Assembly (NCBI RefSeq): GCF_006829085.1
Contig: NZ_BJTC01000014.1
Coordinates: forward strand, 1 to 64,000
From: Chryseobacterium sp. ON_d1
Lineage (GTDB): Bacteria > Bacteroidota > Bacteroidia > Flavobacteriales > Weeksellaceae
Reading direction: 5' to 3'
Length of the DNA stretch: 64,000 nt
The notes below the pieces were generated by a model. The model ran no database searches, was not told where the DNA came from, and saw only the letters and a list, made by a program, of their open reading frames with translations. Positions 1 to 9,843 of this stretch are shown in pieces. The number at the start of each line of letters is the position of its first letter. Position 1 is the first letter of the stretch. Both the position numbers and the translations under genes were made by a program.

Positions 1-46
1 ATATCAATTATTACAATAACGACAGGATAAGACTTAATCTAAAAGG

Positions 47-75
47 AAAGAGTCCGGTACAGTACCGAACTCTTT
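47..75. terminator. Hairpin downstream of the aldo/keto reductase gene
   Basis: A 14-base stem (47-60 with 62-75) has one mismatch and a one-base centre. The T-tract is weak on both sides. It could end the aldo/keto reductase transcript, which comes from the right, or a gene to the left of the window. Confidence 0.5.
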
Positions 76-168
76 CATATAATAATATTGTTTAATTTTG
101 TCTAAACTTTTGGGTGCAGTCTACTATTGAGCGGATTTCATTTTAATTTATAATGAAAGTCGAAAAAA

Positions 169-1113
169 TTAGTTGCTTGCCTTATTAAGAAGATCAATAT
201 CTTCCTGATCCAAAACAAGTTTTGGCGCATTGAATACCGTTTCCAGCTGTGATGCACTGGTTGCGCTTACAATAGGTGCTGTGATTAAAGGGTTGGATAA
301 CAGCCATGCCAGAGAAACGGTTCCCTGAGCGGTATTATGCTTGGTACTTACCTGATCCAGCGCTTTTAATACTTCAAGTCCTTTAGGATTTAAATACTTT
401 CTTACCCCTTCGCCTCTCGCGCTTTTGGCAAGATCTGCTTCATCACGGTATTTACCCGTTAAGAAACCTGCTGCCAGAGACCAATATGGAAACACACTTA
501 AATCAAACTGTTCCGCCAGAGGGGCATAATTTTGCTCAAAACCTTCTCTTTCCATCAGGTTATAATGAGGCTGTAAGGCGACATACTTGGGAAGGTTATT
601 CTTTTCTGCGGCGTCAAATGATGCTTTCAGACGTTCCGGTGACAGATTGGAAGCTGCAATATAACGTACTTTTCCCGCCTTAATAATTTCATCATAAGCG
701 GATAGTGTTTCTTCTACCGGAGTGGTATCGTCATCAAAATGCGTATAATAGAGATCAATATGATCAGTCTGAAGCCTCTGCAGCGACTCATCTACGGATT
801 TTAAGATATGCTTTCTGCTGATATCAAAGCCATGTTCCTGTGTTTGTGAACCTACTTTTGTTGCCAAAACAATATCGTTACGGTTAGATCGGCTTTTCAT
901 CCACTTTCCGATGATCTCTTCAGACTGTCCGCCTTTTCCGTTCACCCACCATGAATAAGTATCTGCCGTGTCTATAAAGTTGAATCCTGCTTCTGTAAAA
1001 CGGTCCAGTATATCAAATGACTGTTTCTCGTCCAGGGTCCATCCAAAAACATTTCCTCCGAAATTGATTGGGGCAATCGTTAAATCGGTGTTTTTGATTT
1101 TTCTTTTTTCCAT
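169..1113 (-). CDS. Aldo/keto reductase
   Basis: NAD(P)H-dependent oxidoreductase of the aldo/keto reductase superfamily (TIM barrel), 314 residues, a normal length. The catalytic tetrad is visible: Asp48 and Tyr53 in the IDTADTYS stretch, Lys86 in LATKVG, and His125 after the DLYYTH segment. The C-terminal LAWLLSNPLITAPIVSATS region is the usual cofactor-binding end. Members of this group reduce aldehydes and ketones, and the physiological substrate cannot be read from sequence. It stands alone, with a palindromic repeat-rich gap upstream and no obvious partner, so it is probably monocistronic. The start ATG gives a well-formed N-terminal beta-hairpin (KIKNTDLTIAPI). Confidence 0.93.
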   Translation of the reverse strand: MEKRKIKNTDLTIAPINFGGNVFGWTLDEKQSFDILDRFTEAGFNFIDTADTYSWWVNGKGGQSEEIIGKWMKSRSNRNDIVLATKVGSQTQEHGFDISRKHILKSVDESLQRLQTDHIDLYYTHFDDDTTPVEETLSAYDEIIKAGKVRYIAASNLSPERLKASFDAAEKNNLPKYVALQPHYNLMEREGFEQNYAPLAEQFDLSVFPYWSLAAGFLTGKYRDEADLAKSARGEGVRKYLNPKGLEVLKALDQVSTKHNTAQGTVSLAWLLSNPLITAPIVSATSASQLETVFNAPKLVLDQEDIDLLNKASN

Positions 1114-1247
1114 AAAAATAATTTTACTAAGTGACCACTAAGGTAGGGAATATTAAGCCTGGAAAATATTCAAAATGACCATTTCAGCCATAGTTATTAT
1201 AAATGGAAATGCTGATGTTTCCTAAGTTTTTTTATTATTTGAATGTG

Positions 1248-1322
1248 TTGGAAAAGCGCAAAAGCGCAAATAATTTAAAAGCTAACTGCTTTAAGACACA
1301 AAGATTTTATCTCCGATACAAT
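1248..1322 (+). repeat. Copy of a 75-base dispersed intergenic repeat (diverged)
   Basis: Begins TTGGAAAAGCGCAAAAGCGC and ends with TTTAAGACACAAAGATTTTA followed by a TCTCCGATA arm. Two better copies lie at 23499-23575 (inverted) and 28642-28716, with the same order of blocks and nearly the same length. This copy has lost the GGCGC block and its end hairpin is imperfect. Apart from this repeat and the terminator at 1444-1468, the 380-base gap 1114-1493 shows nothing I can name. Confidence 0.6.
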
Positions 1323-1443
1323 TGAATACTATTTATTTTTATATTTCTTTCTGAAAATCTTACATTGATTAAAGTTGAAATGTTCTTAGACCTTTGCCGC
1401 TTCTAACAAAAATACATGTGATTTCATTAGTAACAAAAAAAAT

Positions 1444-1468
1444 AAAACAGCCATGTAAAAGCTGTTTT
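1444..1468 (-). terminator. Rho-independent terminator of the 602-residue protein gene
   Basis: An 8-base stem (AAAACAGC, 1444-1451, with GCTGTTTT, 1461-1468) lies just past the stop at 1494. On the minus strand it is followed by a run of T. Confidence 0.75.
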
Positions 1469-1493
1469 TATTATCTATCAATTAAAAATACGG

Positions 1494-3302
1494 TTATTTT
1501 TCAACCTGCGGAATTTCAATAGCAATAAGCTGAAGTTGATATTCCTGTAATTGAAGATTGATGGTTGATAAACCGTTGCTGAAGAATGATGATGCTTTAA
1601 AAAGCTCATGATAATATGCGATCCCTTCAAGAATATTTTTCCTGAAAGCATTCCATTTTTTTGTTTGCGAATGGGTAATCTGTACAGTGGATTCAGTGAT
1701 CTCCTTTCTCAGATAATCCACATACATTTTCAATTCATTAATGAACATATTTGGACGTTGCTTATCGGAAAGAATATTGGTGTTTCCATAGATATGTTGT
1801 ACCATTTCCGAAAGAGAAACTTCCTTATCAAAAAAGGCAATATTCGGTCCGGGACAGATGACAACGCCTTGTTTTTCCCCTTTAATTTCAAGGTTCTGTT
1901 CCATATATGCCGCATTCACAAGTCCTACACAAAGGCAGGCTTTATCAGTGATTGCAGACTTTCTTTTATTGAATTCTTTTTCAGTCAGGCTTTCCTTATT
2001 GGTGTACAACTCTTTCAGTTTGATGTCCTGATACTTTCTGGAAGCGGTACAGGTTCCTTCCGGAGAAAATTCTTTGCTTAATGCCAGAAGTTTTTTGGGA
2101 CATGAGCTTCCATATTTCCCTTTTGCTTCTTTTTCAAACTTCAACACCTCATTGGATGTCCCCTTTACGGTATTGAAAGGCACTCCCAATGGCGAAATAT
2201 TACTTAAATAAAAGTCCTGTTCTTTTGATTGTACAAGCAGATTTCGGGTTTCGGTATCTACAGAAGTTGCTTCCGGTACAAGCAAAAAAGGAGAACCCCA
2301 TCCAACGCTGTCTACACTGTAATGAGCTAATAAAAACTCGTGTTCTTCAGAAGTTCCTACTCCACCCTGAACGGTAATTTTCATTTCTAAAGGCTCAGAA
2401 ATTACAGGCTTACCTTTTTGTTCTAAAGCAGCCGTCATTAAGCAATGAGCAGATTGTATCAAATCGTTTTTTTTCTGCTTAAATTCTTCCATAATAGGGC
2501 CAAGTAGCATTCCTTCGGTTGCAAAAGCATGGCCACCGCAATTCAATCCGGATTCTATTCTGTATTCTGAAACCCATAATCCTTTTTTTGCCAGAAAATT
2601 CCCCTGGATCATGGCAGAACGGAAATCGCTTACTTTAAGGATAATTTTCTTTTTAATATTTCCGTTTTCGTCCGGGAAAAAGTCGTCAAACTCTTCCATA
2701 TAGCTGTATAAACGAGGATTCATACCTGCTGAAAGAACCATTGATGATGATAATTTACTTTTGGCAAATCCACGCAGTGAAGCATGAGCGTCATTATACA
2801 TCACAGGAAGCTGTTCATTATTCTGATAATTGTCTTTATCCACTTTCGTCATGATATTGACATCAATACTTCCCGGTTTTAAATTGGATTCTATGAAGTT
2901 TTTAATACTGGAACTCCAGTTCTCCTTTTGATTGATTAAATTTTGAAGACTGTTTTTAAGATCTGAAGTATTCGGAAGCATGGCCATAAAGTCTTTCAAA
3001 GCTTCCTTATTTTTGCTGATTTCCTGTTTGAAAGATTCAAATTTTTCATTCACGATATCATCTACCATATCCAGATAGGCTGTAATTCTTCTGGCTCTGT
3101 AATCCTCAGTCTTTGTGGAGATTCCGAAATAGTCAAGATTGAACTTTTTATTGTAAAAGTTCTTCATCTTCTCAAGGATTTCATCATCAATGATGGAGAT
3201 CACAGAAGATATTCCATACTGGGCAACACGAATCGGGCTGTCTATCGTATAAGCCAGTCCCATCACCGGAATATGGAAATTGTGCAAAGGTTTTTTTGTC
3301 AT
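1494..3302 (-). CDS. Uncharacterised 602-residue protein, possible flavin TIM-barrel oxidoreductase with a cysteine cluster
   Basis: I do not recognise a named family with certainty. The first 40 residues (IPVMGLAYTIDSPIRVAQYG, then SSVISIIDD) look like the opening beta-strand of FMN TIM-barrel enzymes of the nitronate monooxygenase/FabK type. The glycine-rich segments around 252-264 (GLNCGGHAFATEG) and 312-316 (QGGVG) resemble phosphate- or flavin-binding loops. Residues 80-145 are helical and charged, probably an insertion. Cysteines at 401, 418, 456, 458 and 483 sit in short motifs (SSCPKK, GTCTAS, ACLCVG, ICPG) that could ligate an iron-sulfur cluster. There is no signal peptide or membrane segment, so the protein is cytoplasmic. 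It is transcribed alone with its own terminator. The flavin assignment is inference. Confidence 0.6.
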   Translation of the reverse strand: MTKKPLHNFHIPVMGLAYTIDSPIRVAQYGISSVISIIDDEILEKMKNFYNKKFNLDYFGISTKTEDYRARRITAYLDMVDDIVNEKFESFKQEISKNKEALKDFMAMLPNTSDLKNSLQNLINQKENWSSSIKNFIESNLKPGSIDVNIMTKVDKDNYQNNEQLPVMYNDAHASLRGFAKSKLSSSMVLSAGMNPRLYSYMEEFDDFFPDENGNIKKKIILKVSDFRSAMIQGNFLAKKGLWVSEYRIESGLNCGGHAFATEGMLLGPIMEEFKQKKNDLIQSAHCLMTAALEQKGKPVISEPLEMKITVQGGVGTSEEHEFLLAHYSVDSVGWGSPFLLVPEATSVDTETRNLLVQSKEQDFYLSNISPLGVPFNTVKGTSNEVLKFEKEAKGKYGSSCPKKLLALSKEFSPEGTCTASRKYQDIKLKELYTNKESLTEKEFNKRKSAITDKACLCVGLVNAAYMEQNLEIKGEKQGVVICPGPNIAFFDKEVSLSEMVQHIYGNTNILSDKQRPNMFINELKMYVDYLRKEITESTVQITHSQTKKWNAFRKNILEGIAYYHELFKASSFFSNGLSTINLQLQEYQLQLIAIEIPQVEK

Positions 3303-3459
3303 AAAGTTTTGATAAAAATTTCGTTTCTTATTTATCTAAAAATCCTTTACAACTATTCACTGCTATAAAATTATTATTTTAAAATGAATTATGCATTAAA
3401 TAATATTCTGTATTGTGAAAAACATGCCAAATGTCATTTTTTAAATCGTTTGAAATGAA

Positions 3460-3485
3460 AAAGATCAGTCGGATAACTGATCTTT
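3460..3485 (-). terminator. Hairpin downstream of the metal-efflux operon
   Basis: A perfect 10-base stem (AAAGATCAGT with ACTGATCTTT) has a 6-base loop. It is the only strong hairpin in the 386-base gap 3303-3688 and is the likely terminator for the leftward efflux operon. The rest of the gap is AT-rich with remnants resembling the CGCAAAG repeat near 3508, and no gene is visible. Confidence 0.55.
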
Positions 3486-3688
3486 CTTCTTGTATGTTTT
3501 ATTTTAACCGCAAAAGTCACAAAAGTTTTTTACACTTAAGTTTTCATAAGAACCCTGCTTAAATATAATAAGTACACCTAAGTTTTTGAAATCTTTGATT
3601 TTCGCTTATGGAATTTCTGCGTCATTATTTCCAGCTTGGTTAAATGTTAAAGTGTTTTAAAATAAAAGTTTTAGTGGTTTCACTTTAA

Positions 3689-4840
3689 TTATTCTGCTTT
3701 ATTTTTCAGCATCATCAGAAGACTGTAAGCTCCTTTCTGTACAATTTTTTTATCCTTTAAGGTATCAGCTTTTAAGATTTCTGTAAACTGGTCATCTGAA
3801 ATTCCAACTGCTACGGGAATCATTTTGTAGGTGGATTTTCCAAGGTCCTCAAAAATATAATTTTTATTTTCAAAAGAGACTACTGCGCCGTTTGGAAGTC
3901 CCATTGTATAACGGCTGCTGATATTCACTTCAGCATTCACGTACATTCCTTTTACAAATTCAGTATTTACAGATGACAATCTGGCGATTGCTGTTGCAGA
4001 ACCTCCGTTTTCGATACTAGGAACTACACTGACAATTTTTGCATTGGATTTGACATCCGGATTCTGATTATTGTACACCAAAATTTCCTGCCCTACTTTT
4101 ACATCATTCACATCGTTTTCAAAAATCTTTAGTTCTAAAAGTAATCCAGCCGGATTGATCAGCTCAAATAACGTATCTGAAGGGTTGATGTACTGTCCGT
4201 TATTCACAAGAATTTTGCTTACAAAGCCTGTAAACGGAGCATAGATATTGATCTTGCTTCTGATATTTCCGGTAGTCAGACTTTTGGCATTGATTCCAAT
4301 GATTTTCAGTTTTTCTTCCAACCCTTTTAGTGTGGCATTCAAAGTAGAATAATCTGCCTGGGCAGTCTGCATGGTTTTGTCACTGCTGGCTTTACTTGTA
4401 TTCAAATCTTTCTGACGGTTGAAATTCAGTCTTGCTGCTTCAAGCTGGGCTTTGGTCACGAGATAGTCCTGTTGCAGCTGTATAAACTGTGGGTCTTCCA
4501 CAACAGCAAGTACCTGTCCCCTGCTGAAATGACTTCCATTGATCACATGAATAGACTTGATGTGACCTCCCATAATACTGGATATTGAATTGATGTGAGA
4601 AGGTGCAATTTCTACTTTCCCATTCAAACGTAACAGCTTTTCCATATTCCTGTTCTGAATGAATGTTGTGGTAATCCCTACAGACTGAATCTGTTTTTCT
4701 GTAAGATGAACCGAGTTTTCATTTTTTGTGGCAAATTTTGTGTTTTCGTAAACGGTTTTTTCTTCTTCTTTTTTTCCTGAACATGAGGATAAAGTAAGGA
4801 TGAGAGCAAGGCTGTATAGAGGTATATTCTTGAAATGCAT
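3689..4840 (-). CDS. CzcB-family periplasmic adaptor of an RND efflux pump (lipoprotein)
   Basis: Membrane-fusion subunit that joins the inner-membrane pump to the outer-membrane channel for export of divalent or monovalent metal ions. The 383-residue protein starts with a lipoprotein signal whose lipobox ends LTLSSC, with the lipidated Cys near residue 20. A barrel-sandwich half follows (HINSISSIMGGHIKSIHVIN), then an alpha-helical hairpin around 130-180, the second lipoyl half (IYAPFTGFVSKILVNNGQYI), and the beta-barrel and membrane-proximal domains. The order and size are normal for the family. It lies 7 bases downstream of the pump gene and is surely co-transcribed. No histidine-rich metal-binding tail is present, so the metal cannot be named. 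Confidence 0.9.
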   Translation of the reverse strand: MHFKNIPLYSLALILTLSSCSGKKEEEKTVYENTKFATKNENSVHLTEKQIQSVGITTTFIQNRNMEKLLRLNGKVEIAPSHINSISSIMGGHIKSIHVINGSHFSRGQVLAVVEDPQFIQLQQDYLVTKAQLEAARLNFNRQKDLNTSKASSDKTMQTAQADYSTLNATLKGLEEKLKIIGINAKSLTTGNIRSKINIYAPFTGFVSKILVNNGQYINPSDTLFELINPAGLLLELKIFENDVNDVKVGQEILVYNNQNPDVKSNAKIVSVVPSIENGGSATAIARLSSVNTEFVKGMYVNAEVNISSRYTMGLPNGAVVSFENKNYIFEDLGKSTYKMIPVAVGISDDQFTEILKADTLKDKKIVQKGAYSLLMMLKNKAE

Positions 4841-4847
4841 GATGTTG

Positions 4848-7800
4848 TTATTTTGAAATTAAGAATTGAAGTTCGGCTCCGGTCTGATTGAGCTTTTCCA
4901 GTTGATCAATATAATCTGCTTTTGTTTTTACAGCCTGATTCACCAGAATTACCCAATCCAGATAATCAATTTCTCCCACTTCCATCTGTTTCTGAGCTGT
5001 TTTTAGAATGGTTTCAGATTTTGGAAGCTGCTTTTGTTCATAATTTTCGATGATCCGCTGTTGGTTCATATAATTGTTCAACTGTTGGTTCAATCTGTTT
5101 TTAAGTTCTATTTCCTTTCTCTGGTACTGGTTTTCAGAAATCGCAATTTTAGCCTGTGCAGCCTTTGCCAAAGCTCTTTGTCCTTTTGTAAATAAGGGAA
5201 TTCCCACACCCACCTGAACCGAATTGAAGCGGTTATTATTAATGTTTTTCATGCTCTGGTTGGTATATCCCACAAGAAGATCAGGAAGCAGCCTGCTTTT
5301 TTCAAGCTGTACTTCTGCTTCTCCTATTTTGATCTGTTGCTGTAAATACTGGAGTTCAGGGTGTTGTTTTATCATTTCTTCAGAGATCTGAAGACCTATA
5401 TTCATTGTTGGTTGATCAGCTACGGGTTGGTAAGGGGTTTCGGATTGAAGTAACAGCTGGAGCTGGAGTTTAGCGATATTCAGATCATTTTCAAGGGTAT
5501 TCAGCTGAACTTTTACCTGTTCTTTCTGGATTTCCGCTGTAGATTCTTCCAGGATGTTGGCTTCACCCTTTTTTAATCTTAATACGGCTTTATCTGCAAA
5601 ATTATTATACAGCTGGCTGATATATTCCAATACTTTTTTCTTCTCCTGAATGATGAGTATTCTGTAGAAGACATCTGTCACTTCTTTGGTAAGCTGTGTC
5701 TTTGTCAGATTCTGACTGATAACACCGGCAGACCATTCGGCATCCAGCAACTGTTTTCTTTTTGAATACACTGTTGGAAAGCTGAATTTTTGAGAGATCC
5801 CGAATGAATTATCGGTTTCCTCTCCCTGAATCTGTCCAAATCCTCCTGTAACTTCGAGTTGGGGTATATCCAGATAGCTGGCTTTAAGCTTTTCCTGATA
5901 ATCTGATACTAATTTTGAGTTTTTCAGGGTACCATTCTGCCGGTATGCTTTTTCCAAAGCCTGGTCATAAGTGATGTTTTCCTGAGCATGGAGACTTCCG
6001 AAAGAGATCAGCAGTAAGAAAACAGACAGTTTTTTATAATTGGTTTTTTTTGAGAATTTCATTTTATCTTTATTAATATGTTCAAACAGGACGTACAGAA
6101 TAGGAAGTACAAAAAGGGTTAAAAAGGTGGCAAGCATCAACCCTCCTATCACTACAGTTGCCAAAGGTCTCTGTACTTCTGCTCCCGCACCGTTGCTGAT
6201 TGCCATAGGAAGGAACCCTAAAGAAGCTACAAAAGCTGTCATTAAGACCGGGCGAAGCCTGATTTTTGTACCTATGAGTACAATTCTGCTGGTATTGGTT
6301 ATTCCGTTCTTTTTCAGCCGGTTAAACTCTGATATCAAAACGATTCCATTAAGTACGGCAACGCCAAATAAAGCGATGAACCCTACCCCTGCACTGATGC
6401 TGAAAGGCATTCCTCTCAACGCCAGAAAATACACACCTCCTATTGCTGATAATGGAATAGCTGTGTAGATCAGTAAGCTGTGTTTTACAGAACCAAAAGC
6501 AAAGAATAATAACAGGAAGATCATCACTAACGAAATGGGAACTGCTATACCTAATCTGGCTTTGGCTTCATTTAAATTTTCAAAAGCACCTCCGTAAGAA
6601 ACGGTATATCCCGGCGATAGTTTCAGATTTTTACCTGCTTTCTGCTGAAGCTCTTCCACAATACTCTGAACATCTCTTCCTCTTACGTTAAATCCTACGA
6701 TAATTCTTCTTTTAGTATCTTCTCTCTGAATCTGATTCGGACTGTTTTTAAGCTCTACTTTTGCCAGCTGTGACAATGGTATCTGCTCTCCCGAAGAAGT
6801 AGGAACCAGTAGATTCTGAATGCTGGTTATATCTTTTTTGTGCTCATTATCCATTCTCACAACGATATCAAACTTTTTCTCACCTTCATACAAGGCTCCT
6901 GCGGTTTGCCCGGCAAAAGCCATATTGATCACTCTGTTGATGTCTGCTACCGAAATATTATATCTGGAAAGTTCGGAACGGTTATAATCAATCACAACCT
7001 GCGGAGCACCTACTACCGGTTCAATATAAAGATCCTGAGCACCTTTTACGGTATTGATGATGCTTCCAATCTTTTTGGCATACGTGGCAAGACTGTCCAG
7101 ATCTTCGCCGTAGATTTTACAAACCACATCCTGTCTGGCTCCGGTCATCAGCTCATTGAAACGCATTTGTACAGGAAACTGAAAGCTGGTAGTCAATCCC
7201 GGGATAACACTTAGAGCTTTACTCATTTTATCAGAAAGCTCAGGAAATGACTGGGCAGAAGTCCATTCCTTTTTAGGTTTTAAAACAATGATAATATCCC
7301 CGGCATCCATAGGCATGGGCTCTGTGGGAATTTCGGCACTACCGATCTTGGTCACTACTTTTTCTACTTCTGGAAACTGTGTTAAAAGGATATGTCCGGC
7401 CTGTGTAGTTGCCTTTTTTGTTTCGTTGATATTACTTCCCTGAAGGATTCTCATTTCAACCGCAAAATCACCTTCTTCAAGAGAAGGAATAAATTCTCCT
7501 CCCATTCTGGAAAGAATAAAGACAGCACCTGCAAACAGGATTAATACACTTAGAATGATCGTTTTTCTGAATTTAAGTGCTTTCATCAGCAGTTTTTGGT
7601 GTCCTGTTTCCACTTTACCCATGACGCGGTCTGAAATGTTTTCTTTTTCTTTTTTCTTTCTGCTTAATACCAGAGAACTCATCATCGGAATATACGTCAG
7701 AGAAAGAATAAATGCGCCGATCAGGGCAAAAGCAACCGTCTGGGCCATTGGTTTAAACATTTTTCCCTCAATTCCCTGAAGTGTAAAAATAGGGAGATAT

Positions 7801-9185
7801 ACAATTAAGATAATGATCTGCCCGAAAACAGCACTGTTGACCATCTTGGTAGCAGAGCTTGAAACCTGGTCATCCATTTCTTTTTTGGTGAGCATATTGT
7901 CTTTCCCAAAGTGCTTTTTATGGGCAAGCTGATGCAGCACGGCTTCCACAATAATAACGGCTCCGTCTACAATAAGACCGAAATCCAGGGCTCCAAGGCT
8001 CATCAGGTTTCCTCCCACCCCGAAAATATTCATCATGATAATGGCGAAAAGCATGGCCAAAGGAATGACGGAAGCCACCAATAATCCTGCTCTGAAATTT
8101 CCTAAAAATAAAACCAGAATGAAAACAACAATCAAAGCTCCTTCCATAAGGTTTGTTTTTACAGTACTTATGGTATTGTTTACCATTTTGGCACGGTCAA
8201 GGAAAGGTTCAATTACAACTCCTTCCGGTAATGATTCCTGGATTTTCTCCAGTCTTTGCTTAATATTTCCGATGACTACATTGGCATTCTCTCCTTTCAG
8301 CATCAGAACAATCGCTCCGGATACTTCTCCGGTATCATTATAGGTCATGGCACCATATCTTGTGGCATACCCTATTTTCACAGATGCTACATCTTTAATA
8401 TGTACCGGAATACCTCCTTGGGTTTTTGCCACCTGGATGCTTCCGATATCTTCCGTGCTTCCCAGGAGCCCTTCACTTCTTATAAATAAGACGGTTTCTT
8501 TCTTTTCGATATAGGCACCTCCGGTATTCTGATTGTTTTTTTCCAGCGCTGCAAAAACATCGTTGATATTGATATTAAATGCCTGAAGCTTATTAGGATT
8601 AATGGCAATTTCGTATTGCTTCAGTTTTCCCCCGAAACTGCTGACATCGGCTACCCCTTTGGTTCCGAGAAGCTGCCTTCTGACTACCCAGTCCTGAATG
8701 GTTCTTAGTTCCGTTTCATCGTACACATTTTCGTATCCCTTTTTGGCTCTTACCACATACTGGAAGATCTCTCCCAACCCGGTGGAAATTGGGCCTAATT
8801 CAGGCTTGCCAATTCCAGCTGGTATATTGTCCTGTACAAGCTGTAAACGCTCCTGAACCTGCTGGCGTGCCCAATATACATCGGTATTGTCATCAAAAAC
8901 CACCGTTACTAATGAAAGTCCGAAACGCGAGAAACTTCTTAGTTCTGTAATCCCGCTGATATTACTGGTAGCCTGTTCGATAGGAAATGTAACAAGGCGT
9001 TCTATATCTGCCGCACCGTAAGAAGGTGCAGTGGTAATGATCTGAACCTGATTATTGGTAATATCCGGCTGAGCGTCAATGGGTAGTTTAGTGGTTTCAT
9101 AGATCCCAAAAAGGACCAGCCCCACTGTAAACAGAGCAATGATGAGTTTATTCTTTACAGAAAACTCAATAATTTTATTTAACAT
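4848..9185 (-). CDS. CusA/CzcA heavy-metal RND pump fused to a CzcC/TolC-type outer-membrane channel
   Basis: A 1445-residue fusion. Residues 1 to about 1035 are a complete heavy-metal-efflux RND transporter: N-terminal membrane helix, porter domains, and the proton-relay helix DFGLIVDGAVIIVE near residue 400, whose acidic residues mark the metal-specific subfamily. The last membrane helices end near 1030. From about 1045 a second signal-peptide-like stretch (KKLSVFLLLISFGSLHAQ) precedes a TolC-like domain with the usual paired helical repeats up to 1445. An internal Met at codon 1042 (position 6062) with an A-rich upstream could also start a separate channel protein. Proton-driven export of metal across both membranes is the expected role. 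Such fusions are known in Bacteroidota. The small secreted protein gene upstream and the adaptor gene downstream complete the operon. Confidence 0.92.
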   Translation of the reverse strand: MLNKIIEFSVKNKLIIALFTVGLVLFGIYETTKLPIDAQPDITNNQVQIITTAPSYGAADIERLVTFPIEQATSNISGITELRSFSRFGLSLVTVVFDDNTDVYWARQQVQERLQLVQDNIPAGIGKPELGPISTGLGEIFQYVVRAKKGYENVYDETELRTIQDWVVRRQLLGTKGVADVSSFGGKLKQYEIAINPNKLQAFNININDVFAALEKNNQNTGGAYIEKKETVLFIRSEGLLGSTEDIGSIQVAKTQGGIPVHIKDVASVKIGYATRYGAMTYNDTGEVSGAIVLMLKGENANVVIGNIKQRLEKIQESLPEGVVIEPFLDRAKMVNNTISTVKTNLMEGALIVVFILVLFLGNFRAGLLVASVIPLAMLFAIIMMNIFGVGGNLMSLGALDFGLIVDGAVIIVEAVLHQLAHKKHFGKDNMLTKKEMDDQVSSSATKMVNSAVFGQIIILIVYLPIFTLQGIEGKMFKPMAQTVAFALIGAFILSLTYIPMMSSLVLSRKKKEKENISDRVMGKVETGHQKLLMKALKFRKTIILSVLILFAGAVFILSRMGGEFIPSLEEGDFAVEMRILQGSNINETKKATTQAGHILLTQFPEVEKVVTKIGSAEIPTEPMPMDAGDIIIVLKPKKEWTSAQSFPELSDKMSKALSVIPGLTTSFQFPVQMRFNELMTGARQDVVCKIYGEDLDSLATYAKKIGSIINTVKGAQDLYIEPVVGAPQVVIDYNRSELSRYNISVADINRVINMAFAGQTAGALYEGEKKFDIVVRMDNEHKKDITSIQNLLVPTSSGEQIPLSQLAKVELKNSPNQIQREDTKRRIIVGFNVRGRDVQSIVEELQQKAGKNLKLSPGYTVSYGGAFENLNEAKARLGIAVPISLVMIFLLLFFAFGSVKHSLLIYTAIPLSAIGGVYFLALRGMPFSISAGVGFIALFGVAVLNGIVLISEFNRLKKNGITNTSRIVLIGTKIRLRPVLMTAFVASLGFLPMAISNGAGAEVQRPLATVVIGGLMLATFLTLFVLPILYVLFEHINKDKMKFSKKTNYKKLSVFLLLISFGSLHAQENITYDQALEKAYRQNGTLKNSKLVSDYQEKLKASYLDIPQLEVTGGFGQIQGEETDNSFGISQKFSFPTVYSKRKQLLDAEWSAGVISQNLTKTQLTKEVTDVFYRILIIQEKKKVLEYISQLYNNFADKAVLRLKKGEANILEESTAEIQKEQVKVQLNTLENDLNIAKLQLQLLLQSETPYQPVADQPTMNIGLQISEEMIKQHPELQYLQQQIKIGEAEVQLEKSRLLPDLLVGYTNQSMKNINNNRFNSVQVGVGIPLFTKGQRALAKAAQAKIAISENQYQRKEIELKNRLNQQLNNYMNQQRIIENYEQKQLPKSETILKTAQKQMEVGEIDYLDWVILVNQAVKTKADYIDQLEKLNQTGAELQFLISK

Positions 9186-9400
9186 GAAAAAACGATTAAT
9201 GAATAACCTGAAGTGATAAAATGTTTCTGAGGTCTTTATTTACGATATGAACTGAAACCTTCCGGTTTCATCAACACTACCTCAGGGAAACAGCTTTTAT
9301 AATGACATGATAAACAACAGTATCATGCACAACAGGTTAAATTGATAGGTAATAATAAATGGACTGCTTTAAGAGTAAAGCAATTTCAGTATAAAATTAA

Positions 9401-9763
9401 TTAAGAAAGCCGCGGAGGCTGGAAAATCTGAGAAAGGTATTGATGGGAAAAATCTTTTTCCTTGTAAATACTGGTTTTCTTTGAAACCGTAATTTCTTTA
9501 GGTTTTTTTATTTCGAATGTCAGTTCCGGAAGCTGGGCATGTACAGTAAGTACAATAGGTGGATTGATAAACGGCAGCTTCTGATCGGTGTCCCAGTCAG
9601 AATCCTGTTTGTGATTATCGTAATGTTCCATCACAAATTCTGAAAAGCTTCCGTGGTATTCCATGAAATGTTCCACAAACATAGGCACTTTCAGAACTTC
9701 CCCCGCATTGGTGGTAGCCAGTACATACATCATCGAACATAATATGGAGAACCATTTTAGCAT
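9401..9763 (-). CDS. Small secreted protein at the head of the metal-efflux operon
   Basis: A 120-residue protein with a short N-terminal hydrophobic segment (WFSILCSMMYVLATTNA) that looks like a signal peptide or anchor. The rest is hydrophilic with several His and acidic residues (FVEHFMEYHGSFSEFVMEHYDNHK), which could bind metal. I know no named family. Small proteins in this place are common in front of CzcA genes in Flavobacteria and may act as metal sensors or chaperones, but that role is inference. The pump gene starts 215 bases downstream. That gap carries two small hairpins, one at 9365-9382, which might attenuate or process the transcript. Confidence 0.7.
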   Translation of the reverse strand: MLKWFSILCSMMYVLATTNAGEVLKVPMFVEHFMEYHGSFSEFVMEHYDNHKQDSDWDTDQKLPFINPPIVLTVHAQLPELTFEIKKPKEITVSKKTSIYKEKDFSHQYLSQIFQPPRLS

Positions 9764-9843
9764 CAGTGCAAATATAAGGTTTAAATCTTTCCTGAAAGGA
9801 CTCAGGTATTAATTTTCTTTTAATTTCTTCGGCTTACAGCGTA

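Noticed and set aside
6040-6468. 142-codon plus-strand ORF opposite the CzcA gene
   Set aside because: Antisense to conserved RND codons; its proline-rich, motif-free translation is a shadow of the real gene.
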